Assembly: GCA_950097015.1 (NCBI GenBank)
Contig: CATNEN010000005.1
Span: 5,075,501 to 5,139,500, forward strand
Reading direction: 5' to 3'
DNA length: 64,000 bases
DNA from: Macrostomum hystrix
Lineage: Eukaryota > Platyhelminthes > Macrostomidae
Numbering within the stretch: position 1 is the stretch's first letter; the number at the start of each line of letters is the position of its first letter. This document shows, in pieces, positions 21,367-33,300 of this stretch. A program made the position numbers and the translations under genes. The notes under the pieces are model-generated. The model was not told the DNA's origin and ran no database searches. It was given only the letters and a program-made list of their open reading frames with translations.

Positions 21367-24300
21367 ATGTCTAAAAGACGGACTAAAGGTGACACGAACC
21401 CACGACGAAAGTTTCAAAATTGGTTCACAAAGAACCTACTTGACTTTGCGGACAGTGATGTAGTAATGGACCAAGTGAGTTTTCAATTCTTATTGAGATT
21501 CTATTTAAGTTTCATGCAATTTTGTAAAGAAATTTGACGAGGGTGGGGCCACCCGACGGCAGAGGTCTAGACGGGGAAAAAGCTTAAAATATCTCCCGTC
21601 TAGCCTGGAAAAAGCTCGTCTGTTAAGCTTTCTTCTATGGACTAGACCGGAAAAAGCTCATCTGTTTTAACTAACTAGTACTTCAATGCAGCAAGGCTAG
21701 AAATTAAGCGATTTATTGTGTTTTGTTTAACCTGTTAAAAATCCTAAATTTTGAAATACGACTTTGTTTTAAAGTGCTGTTTGAATAAAAACAAATTTAA
21801 AATTCATCAGCACGGGGCTGGCACTGGTATATGATTCATTATCAGGTTTGATGTTACTTGCAGAATTTACAAGCTAGTCAGTTGCTTTAAAGCTATACAT
21901 AGATGTGACTTACATTGTATGGTGAAGTTGAAGATTGCTTTTTGTCGAATATGAATTTTCTTGTAATGTAACAGTAAAGCCACTATATTACTACTTGCTA
22001 GATTAGAAAGTTGTAGTAACAGGTTACAGGAATTAACTATTAACTCAGGTTCTTTAGCTTTATGGGCTTTTTCTGATGTGAAACTTTTGTTAAGTAGAAA
22101 TCAAGCTAGGCTATGCCTAGGCACGATATATTTTCTAAACATTTGATCTATTTATCCAATAATGTGCTGATAAAAACTGCATAGTTAGAACCTTTTGTTA
22201 TTATTAATGCTAGTTTATATATATAAATGCTAGCTGTCCAGTCCTCTTAGTTACCCAGCCCTCTAAGCATTTGATCTATTTATCCAATAATGGGCTGATA
22301 AATACTGCTTAGTTATAGCTTTTTTGTTATTATATATGCTAGTTAGTAGTTTAATATAGGCACTCATTTGCATGGAGAAAATTTATTGAATTGTTCTAAA
22401 ATACCAAATAGCTTTTTATGTTATGATCTAGTCATATTTGTTAATTTAGAGACATTATCTATTTTAGTATTAAAATACATTTTGCAATATAAAGTATAAC
22501 ATATATATACCATATATATCCTGTCCTCCTAGCTACCCAGCCCTCTAGTCCTAGATATCCTGCCCCTAGCTGTCCAGTCCTAGCTAACAATCTTGCCCCC
22601 CTAGCTGGCCAGTCCTAGCTAGCTATCCTGCCCCCTAGATGTCCAGTCCTAGCTAGCTATCCTGCCCCCCCCTAGCTAGCTATCCTGCCCCCCCTAGCTA
22701 GCTATCCTGCCCCCTAGCTGTCCAGTCCTAGCTTGCTTTCCTGCCCACTTAGCTTGCCAGTCCTAGCTAGCAGTCTTGCCCCCCCTAGCTGGCCAGTCCT
22801 AGCTAGCTATCCTGCCCCCTAGCTGTCCAGTCCTAGCTAGCAGTCTTGCCCCCCCCCTAGCTGTCCAGTCCTAGCTAGCAATCTTGTCCCCCCTAGCTGG
22901 CCAGTCCTAGCTAGCTATCCTGCCCCCTAGCTGTCCAGTCCTAGCTAGCAGTCTTGCCCCCCCTAGCTGTCCAGTCCTAGCTAGCAATCTTGTCCCCCCT
23001 AGCTGGCCAGTCCTAGCTAGCTATCCTGCCACCCCTAGCTAGCTATCCTGCCCCCTAGCTGTCCAGTCCTAGCTAGCCATTTTGCCCCCCCCCTAGCTGG
23101 CCAGTCCTAGCTAGCTATCCTGCCCCCCTAGCTAGCTATCCTGCCCCCTAGCTGTCCAGTCCTAGCTAGCCATCTTGCCCCCCCCCCTAGCTGGCCAGTC
23201 CTAGCTCGCTGTCCTGCCCCCCTAGCTAGCTATCCTGCCCCCCTAGCTGTCCAGTCCTAGCTAGCCATCTTGCCCCCCCCTAGCTGGCCAGTCCTAGCTA
23301 GCTATCCTGCCCCCCTAGCTAGCTATCCTGCCCCCCCCCTAGCTAGCTATCCTTCCCCCCCTAGCTATCCTTTCCCCATAGCTGTCTAGTCCTACGCCAC
23401 CTTCCTTTCCTCCCAGCTACGCTGCCTCCTTGCTCTCTAGTCCTTTCAGCTATCCTGCCAAGTACCCTGTACTTCATTCGATTCCTTATCCTTTTGCTTT
23501 CTTATCTTATTTATCAGTCCTAGCTCTGCAGTACCTTTTAATTCTGCAACCTGTTTTGTTATTAGTATCTGTAACCTGCTGGTTTTTCGTTTTAACTTTT
23601 GCAGATGGTTCACACTGCGTATTCATCCTTTTTGCAGGAAAATAAACGATTCGGTAAGATAGTATTCTTCATTGTATGTGCTTTCTTAATCCTTTTTAAT
23701 TGTGTAAGTAATATAAGAATAAGTTCATGCATTTTTTTCATTTTTTTCTTGAAACGGATGTGTATATGTACATGTTTAATGATGTGATTTTAGTTATTTA
23801 GCATATCCATGAAGCTGACAAGTCGTTTATACTGTAGCTAATTGCTCAATTTTTTTAATTGGTTGTTATAAAGCAAAATCCCGAATGTACAGTAAAGGTA
23901 ATAAAGGTGCATGATATATTTATACTGTTACTTTTCTATTTTCAGATCAACAGAAGGAGTTGGCAGCCAGATTCAAGTCTCTCTGTGGCTCGGAAAGACA
24001 GCGGCTCGCTGCAAAGGCAGCACAGACTGCCCCCAAGCTCTCAACGATAGAGAAAATGGTAAACTGCATTTTTTTGCTTGGCGGACTCACTTTTTATCGC
24101 TACCACACCTTTTTAATTTGCTATCACACCTATCGAAAAGTTTAGCTTCGCAAGGACCCATCGTGGAGATTTTTTTTAATTGTGGCCCGTCAGGATAAGC
24201 CACCATACTTTTCATGCAGCCCAGAAGATGTAGAACTTCATCCATTGGCGCGGCAAGTGTCAGAGGTATGAGCCACGTCTCATTGGTTAATGACCTACGC

Positions 24301-27300
24301 TTACTCTTGATTAATTAATAATGCTCTGTTTAAAACTATTTTTAGAAGCTTATCGGCCATTTGAAAAATCCGCCTAAAAAAGCATAATGGGTTTGAGAAA
24401 GGCCCTTCGCAAGCAGGCTCAGGATGCATATAGTAAGTTATTTTTCTCTAGCTGGTTTTTGGGCATAGACAGATCCTAGAGAAGATCAAATTTATTTTAG
24501 CGTTCAATGTGGCTATGAATAATCTTATTGGTAATTAAGATGTGTCAGCAGTAAGATTGTAATAGGAAACTACTTTTATTAGGGATTATATTATAGTTAA
24601 ATAGACAAAACGTGACAAAAGTTGCCACATTTTTTGGATTGTTAACATTTTAGATGCAGCAGGGTTTCATGGCCGCGTCCAATGGAAGAAGTTGCCTATA
24701 ATTGGCCAATTCGAACCATGGTTATGCGATCCTACATGGATGACAATGGAGTCTATTAAAGCGGCACTTTCGAGCCCTATCGTATTCCATCCATCAAGAT
24801 CAGGTCTTAGTTTTAGTTCTTACTTCTTACTTAGCTAAACTTACTTACTTACTAACTAAACTAAACTAAACTAAACTAAACTAAACTAACTAATAAACTA
24901 AACTTACTTCTTAGTTTAGCGCACAATATGAAGTTATTTCGTTATTTACACTGCTTTACTTTACCGATTTATACGATAAAGGTGATTTTAATTAGTGCAG
25001 AGAAGTTTGAGTGCTTTGAAATATCGTCTAGCTGTTTCCGTTTATTCACTGACTGATTTATCCTTATTTTAAAATCATGACTCAATTTAAACTAGCCGTT
25101 TTGTTTAATTTCTTATTTCTCTCCAGTTCCAATCGACGTAAGCGAACCCGAAGGCAACGAAGACCATATCGACCAATCAGAAGACCTTGACTGGCCGAGC
25201 TCCGGCGGTCCGCACTTCGGTGTGCCGAGCTCCAGTGGGCCTAGAGGCGGTGGGCCTAGTGGCGGCGGGCCGAACTCCAGCGGGCCTAGAAGCGGTGGGC
25301 CGAACTCCAGCGGGCCTAGAAGCGGTGGGCCTAGTGGCGGCGGGCCGAACTCCAGCGGGCCTAGAGGCGGTGGGCCTAGTGGCGGCGGGCCGAACTCCAG
25401 CGGGCCTAGAAGCGGTGGGCCGAACTCCAGCGGGCCTAGAAGCGGCGGGCCGAACTCCAGCGGGCCTAGAAGCGGCGGGCCGAACTCCAGCGGGCCTAGA
25501 GGCGGTGGGCCTAGTGGCGTCGGGCCGAACTCCAGCGGGCCTAGAGGCGGCGGGCCGAACTCCAGCGGGCCTAGAGGCGGCGGGCCGAACTCCAGCGGGC
25601 CTAGAAGCGGTGGGCCTAGTGGCGGCGGGCCGAACTCCAGCGGGCCTAGAAGCGGTGGGCCTAGTGGCGGCGGGCCGAACTCCAGCGGGCCTAGAGGCGG
25701 TGGGCCTAGTGGCGGCGGGCCGAACTCCAGCGGGCCTAGAAGCGGTGGGCCGAACTCCAGCGGGCCTAGAAGCGGCGGGCCGAACTCCAGCGGGCCTAGA
25801 AGCGGCGGGCCGAACTCCAGCGGGCCTAGAGGCGGTGGGCCTAGTGGCGTCGGGCCGAACTCCAGCGGGCCTAGAGGCGGCGGGCCGAACTCCAGCGGGC
25901 CTAGAGGCGGCGGGCCGAACTCCAGCGGGCCTAGAAGCGGTGGGCCTAGTGGCGGCGGGCCGAACTCCAGCGGGCCTAGAAGCGGTGGGCCTAGTGGCGG
26001 CGGGCCGAACTCCAGCGGGCCTAGAGGCGGTGGGCCTAGTGGCGGCGGGCCGAACTCCAGCGGGCCTAAAAGCGGTGGGCCGAACTCCAGCGGGCCTAGA
26101 AGCGGCGGGCCGAACTCCAGCGGGCCTAGAAGCGGCGGGCCGAACTCCAGCGGGCCTGAAAGCGGTGGGCCGAACTCCGGTGGACCAGGAAGCGGCGGGC
26201 CTAGAGGCGGCGGGCCGAACTCCAGCGGGCCTAGAAGCGGCGGGCCTGAAAGCGGTGGGCCGACAAGGGATGGGGATTTAGCTAATAATGTTTTGTATGA
26301 AGATGGAGAACTTTTTGTTCTTGCTGATTAATTATGCTTCTTAACATGGCGCGCAGCACAAAGTTATTTCGCAATATATATTTTACTGCAAAGTAGTTTG
26401 AGTGCTTTGAAACATGGTCTTGCTGTTTTGTATTAGATAATTTGTGATTTGATGATTTGTACGAGCTATGTAGAACTTTTTGTTTTTACTGATTAATTTT
26501 GCTCGTTTCGGGTGGGTGCGGTGGGTGGTAATTGAGGGTGGGTGCCGGGTCCCCTCAGTCCATGGACTGAACAGCCGTTCGCAGCCTTCAGGTGCGCCGC
26601 GCAGTAGCTGCCAGCTGTGCTGTCGGATGCACATGTGGCAAGATTGGGACAGGCGTCATCGATTATTATTAAAAATATTATTATCATCGTAGTGCGAGTG
26701 CACACAAAGTCTTGCACTTTTGAATCCACCACCAAAAATTAAAACGGCAATATTGTTTTCGTGACCTAGACAAGGCACGCAATTTATGTTATCAATGTTT
26801 GAACAGAATGTGCAGCTGAAGAGAATTAAAAAAAATGCTTCCTGTTTTCCACTTCTTTCAAGTACAAACTAAAAAACTGTCGAGGCAGATTGAGAGGCGG
26901 CGGATAGCAGTACATGTGCCACGGATGGTCGTATGCGACCGGCCAAATTGTCGACCAACTGCACGGATCGTAAACGAGTATACTGGGCAGCGGCAGCTTT
27001 AATAATCCAACTCTCCCTCACCCCAACCAAAGGCTTAGCACCTTGCGCGTTGTGCGAATTGCGCAAGTTACAATACTGCGGAGAGGGAAATGGATCACTA
27101 GTTGGGATGAGTGAGTTATTCAGGGTGGACACGCGCAGGTTTCAATTGCGCAAGTTGTGATAGGAGGGAGAAATTGCTCACTTGCTCATGTGAACACTTT
27201 TCAATGTCCAATAGTGTAACGCTGACAATATCAAAGCGTAGCTTTTAACAGATATTAAGGGATAACTCTGATATCATAGCCTAGCACTGGTAGTAGGTTA

Positions 27301-30300
27301 GTTTTAGGGTAGATTGTACAGATTCGATTTTAGGATATTGGGATTTAGGGAAGTGCTTAGAAGATAAAAACATTTACGTGGGGAACTTTTAGTGACAATC
27401 GTATACTAAAATAGTTGCTTACAAAAATAGTAGGGGCATTAAAACAGTAAACGCTTATTCTTCCTTTTAATAATATACTTTATCGATACTCACGGCTGCA
27501 TCTTATTCGTCCGTCCGTTATTTATAAGATCGGAGGTTTTGTCTGCACATCTGTTCTCGAGATGTCGGTTTTCGAGCAGTCAGATTTTTTTACATTTTCC
27601 ATGAAATTAGGTAAAGAGAAGGTAAATTCCTAAGGTGAGTTCTGTACCGCTGGCTTAGCCGACCAACACCTAGAATCATGCTGATGATGCGTTCCTTGAT
27701 ACACAAACAACCATGAGCTGTAAACTTTGGCACGAGGACCATTAGTAAAAGGGATGTTACACTACTCATAAGCATAAAAGGATATGAAAAAATGAAATGC
27801 CGCCTTCGGCAAAACCGGGCGACCAGACTTGGGGTAAACCCCGAACCCGGAACCCGACCCGGACCCAAAAACCGACCCGACCCCGAACTTTACCCGACTA
27901 TCTCCTGGACTTGGAGTGATGGCTAAGAAGAGTACTTGTCTTAAAATACCGCCTTTTCCTTTTTCTACTTTTCTATTGTTAACTCTTCTCCCCCACTATC
28001 ACTACACTACTCGACTCCTCGGACAGTCGTACTCTTCACTTTACCCTCTACTCCTGAAAGCCTCAGGCAGGTTTGTATGTTAAAAATTCAGATTTAAGTT
28101 GCTGACGTGGGATTACATAGCTAACGAAGTAAAAAGAAAACATAATTAAAGACCATTTAAAGACATAATGCAGAATTAGGATGAGCTGTTTAGACTTTAG
28201 AAATATGTATATCTATATGTATGTATTATAATTCAAGGCCTAAAATTCGTAGAATGATTTATATACATTAGAATGACTAAGGCATCACGATTATTAATTC
28301 ATTAGTGCAGTGCAAATTACGCCAGTTCAGTTTAAGAAAAAAATATTTTTGAAATGGCGCGATTTCGAAAGACGCTTTATCACGTAATAAGGCAATACTT
28401 AAATAAAACTGATAATAATAAAAACACCGGAAACCTGAACCCGGTACCAAAACCCGACCCGAAAACCCGAACCCGAACACCCAACCCCGAACCTCGAACC
28501 CGACCCGGACATCTACACCCGAACCCGGTACCAAAACCAAGAGCAAGAAAACTGAGAAACTTCAATTCTAGACTTCATTTGCTTTCAAAGACTATAGTCT
28601 GAAGCTACATGTATACTGCATACGAGGGGGTTAAAAAGTTTTGCCGTTGACTACTTTGAGAAGCCACTTCTACTCTTCGAGAAGAAGCTAAAAGTTTGGG
28701 GAATCAAAGGTTCGGATCCATGCACCCATGAAAGCTCGTCGAGAGGCATTTCTAGAAGGCAATGCGCATGACACTTGTTCTGCGACCGCACTGGACCCCT
28801 TACGATCGAGCTTATGCAGGAGCCTGACACAAGCATCAATTCTGATCGCTACATGTACATGTACTGAAGGATGCATGACATTCAAAACAAGCGTCACAGA
28901 GACACCAAGCCCTTCATTCTCCATCACGATAATGCAATAACACACACTGCTCAGAAGACCACTGAGGCTGTCACAAGGCTCAAACCTTCTGCCACACCCG
29001 CCATACTCGGCCAATTAGCTTTGCTCGACTGGCTCACTACAGTCTGCAGCAGCAAGCACCAGGACGCAGGTGTCGAGCGGCGCTTCGTGCCGCCCTTCCT
29101 GCGTTCCTCCCGTACATGTACTTTTGTGTCTCAACCCCTTGCCCAGTGTATTTGCAATTACCCCCACCAGCCCAATCCGGTTCTCCGGTTTGTCTGGCCC
29201 TCGGCTTAGCCAGGCAGGCCGCTGATTGGCTGCAAACACTTATTTTCTCGACGCTCTAATTCTCTTCTTCGCCTCTCGGCTCTACTGCAGCCTGCCCCAA
29301 CCCCAACACCCAACTCGGGGTGGCTAAGCCCCACTCCTCCCCTTCTCACCTCCATGGATGCGAGGCTGGTGCGAGCCAATTTTGCGTCTGCCACCCCCTG
29401 GCAATGTCATTGGCTGGAGGGCGCAGCCCGGCCCCGCCCCTGCTCTGATTCTCTCGCCCCTCCCCGCCACTATTTATTTGTGCGCTCCGCTCGCCATGCC
29501 ATAACGCGCTCTCGACCGCCCTACCCTGCTTAATTGCTCCGGAAAACTTGGTTTGACGCGCGGTCTCTTACTCCGACGAATCAAATCGATTACCTAAGAT
29601 CAGATTTTGACACTTAGAAGAACCACACAGTGCATTGCGGTGAGCGCAGGCACAGAGCAGAGGATTGCCAATAATACTGAGCAGTCAGCGCGTGCACGAC
29701 CTGCACTACTAGCCCGAGACGCGATTTATGAGCTCCCGGTAAGATTCGACTTTCCGCGTTTATTATTTCACCTGGTTGTTCTCATTGCTCGAGCGTCTTC
29801 GGTTATTTACGTTACGTTCGATGGAGTCCGAGTGGCCGTCTGCTCACTCGACACTTTTATTATCCGTTATTTCGATCATTATTGTCTGCAAAGTGTCCGT
29901 ACGCCTCCAGGCTTTTGCTTACCCTAACACTCTGTAGTGCACAAGACCGACTGCAGGTGAGATGGCCAGGCAGATGCTGAGGTTCTGACCGCGCTGACCA
30001 TTCACAGTCGCATTGGTTCTGTCCGATTGAGATGTCCAACCCAGCAGAAATTGCAGAAATTGCTTGCAAACTTGCCTAACTAGCATGCAAAAAGGTACGG
30101 TATAGTCGAACTCCACAGCTTAATTACAGTGAATGAGACTAGGCAAATATGCATTTACGTGTCAATTCCGATATTCATGGTAGATCGGCTACTGCTAGTA
30201 GTTAAGCAGAATTATGAAAAAAACGAAGGCGCATTAACACTGCCTTTTAGGGTTTGACATTTGGTTTGTTGTTACTTTTTAGCAAAGTAACTGCGACCAT

Positions 30301-33300
30301 ATCCAATCAATTTTCAAAATGGACGCGAATTCTCGCTTCTCTCGCCACTGTGGCATAAGAATTGTGCTCAAAGTAACAATTATTATTAACTAAATCGCAG
30401 CACTGAAAACAAAAGTAATAAAATAGCGCGCTAGTGAGTAGATTCACAAAGTTGTTTTGATGTAAATCCACAGTCAGCAAGAAATACAAGAAATACAATT
30501 TTCCGTATTAAGGAAGATTGTACTGCAACAATATAAATGGGAACTGTAGGAAGTAATTGTGCACACCAATAACACATCGAAAAAATTTCTTCTGTTGCAG
30601 TTAAATGAGTTAGAAAATAACAGAAAGAAAAAAACTTTTATCTTGCACGACACCGTAAAATCAATGCATTTGTGCGATCACATCAACGCATTGAAACCGC
30701 AGGTCTTCAAGGACATGGCGACAATGGGAAAGCAAGCCTGTTTTGCCTTGTAACGACTCGATTTCTTGATAGAGCCGTAACTGCAGACGCGAAGCTTCTT
30801 CGCGGATCAGATTTTTCTCCTCACCTATTCGGGAAAATAGAGACGAAGCTTCGATCATGAGAAGACGATACCGTGCAGCAGGTTCAGATAGAGACACGCC
30901 GCAGTAGACATCGGCCGTTGGATTGTAATATGTGGCCAGAGGTTCCCGTGAAAATTGTGGCAGATCCTTGGACCAAATGGCCGCCATTTCGCGCTGAACA
31001 ACAGACAATCGCGCGATGTACACCTTGGCGTCGCTTTGTGCACTGCATTGGCGAAGGCTTGCATACAAGCGCAGCCGCTCAACAGCTCCGCACCGAAGGC
31101 GCTCTAATGGAGTCAGCGGAGAGGATTCTTCTTCAACTAAATACTCCTGAAGGTGCAGCTGTCCTCGTAGAAATAGCTGGTGCGGCTCACGATCTGAAAA
31201 ATATGATTTCATTGCACGACTGTTTTATTGCTTTACTCACGCGAGACAACCGCAATTAAGGCAGTGTGTTACCTTCTGGAAGCAATTTCTGCAAGAGACT
31301 GGTCAGAGACGCCGAGTGCCTGCGCAGCAAACGAAGTCTGTTTTGCAGCCATTTCCCTGGAGTGGAGGAAGTTGAAAAAAATTCTTTCAATAAATCGGCG
31401 CCCATAAATGATAACCGCCATCGAATAACTGAATAAATGACATCCATTTTTAATACATTTGCTGTCAAAAGTTGAGGATATATACATTTTCAACCTTTAA
31501 ACTGAGAAAATATGCGACAGAGAACAGAGAGATAGCATTAAAGTAAAAGGACAAAAAATTAAACACTGACCACATTCCAGTAAGTGACTGACATTCGAAC
31601 GCCAAATGTAATGAGCTAGAGTGTAAGTGCGGTGGTCAATGCGCATCTCCTTTAACTGTGGGCCGTATGGTCGGAACGATGAATTCAACCTCTCACAGTG
31701 TTCGCCATCGGTTAGGCCGCAGCCTTCAACGAATCTAACTGAGTTTTTTAGCTGAAATATGAAATAATAGGAATGATATGTGGCAAAAAATATAATGTAC
31801 AATCAAAACTATTTTCTTTCTTGTTTTGGTACGAACAAATGTAATACGAAATTTATAAATGAGACACAAAATACATACTCGGCAGGATGTCTTGTGAGCG
31901 AATGCATGAAAGGCGTTTACAGCAGGAACAATGGTTACATATGGATAGTCAGCCGCGATCTGCTGCAATCGACGGAACATCTTGCAGGCAATGTCATAGA
32001 CAAAGATGACTACCCCATTTACGCCACTTGCTTCCAAGAAGTATCGAAGACATTGTTCAGCGTATACAAGGCGTTCTCCTGGCGATCGGATGTCAGCGCA
32101 TGAAACTATAATTGAGTGGCGACAGGAGAGCATGAAGAGTCCGTTAACATCAAGGGCTCTTGAAGAAATTCTCCGAGTGACTGAGCCAGCTTGAAAATTC
32201 GAACACGAAGCAGTATCTTCGCCAGCTTCCTTGGGATCGACATCAACATGAATAAAAGGTGCCGGAAGACGACCATCGAGTGGTGATGGACACAGCTGCT
32301 GACCAGCCCGGCGTCTGTGACGCAAACCCATGCACCCATCTCCTGTGACGATTGTTGTGGACGGCAACGAACCTGGAGTGTTCTGAATAATTTGACGGAT
32401 CCGCGATTTAAATTTTACAACAATTATTGATTCGTGTATACATGCGAATGCTTGCATTTTAGTAAATTTCAACAGTGATCTAATTAAGAGCAGCAATTTA
32501 GAAATTAGACACCGTAGCTGGGGTAGCAAATTTTAGACACAATGTGCACTTCGTCTATCGTCTTTCCTAAGGAAAACCTGCTCAATTTCGAAAAACAGTA
32601 GCAAGTTATTATTCACTGCATCTGGACACAACAAGTAACCGGTCGGCCAAGGAAGCACATCGCGAAGAAGTTGCCTATATCTTTTAAGCACATCGTTTCG
32701 ACGAAGAGCATCGTATAAATGCAGCCATGTCTGGAAACGAAAATATTTTTCCAATTGTTATCGGCTTTGAGTTTGTTGGTAAAACGCTCTATACTTAACC
32801 ATATTTATATTTTAAGATACTATCCCATTTTTAGTATATAGGACTAGAAGATACAAGTTTTTTATAACTTACGCGCTGTCGACCCTCAGTGATATTATCA
32901 AACGTAAGCAAGCAGCGCACAGCTCGTAGAAGTGACATCTTTCCGTCGGATGTGAGACAATCGAGCATATCCAGAAGTCTCTTGTGAATGAATTTGTCGG
33001 AACTAACTTTTGTAACAGGAAAGTAGCCCGCAATAAGCATAGCATCGTTAATAGAACATTCCGCACAAAGATGAACTGACACAAAGATGCGATCTAAAAT
33101 GATATTGCCCCAGAATGTAAATACGTAAAACAATGTTAATACGGGTAGCACCATCGCAATACACAGCAAATGTTAAAAATTACGTACGACCAAGATGGTC
33201 GTATACATTAGCAGACGTGCTACTATGTAAATCCTCTCGGGAATTAACACAGCAATGAATGACAGGCCGCTCAGCAGGAGTAGAGTCTTGGTACATCTCT

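Noticed and set aside
25187-26281. ORF of [10 protein letters not shown] repeats, 364 codons
   Set aside because: It is the wrong frame of the coding minisatellite. Only the [10 protein letters not shown] frame connects in phase to the upstream exons.
27835-28545. Telomere-like repeat
   Set aside because: ACCCGA/ACCCGG units are irregular and short, interrupted, and internal to a transposon.
29400-29560. GC-rich stretch as a CpG-island promoter
   Set aside because: GC boxes and an AT-rich box are present, but no gene could be linked to it on either strand.
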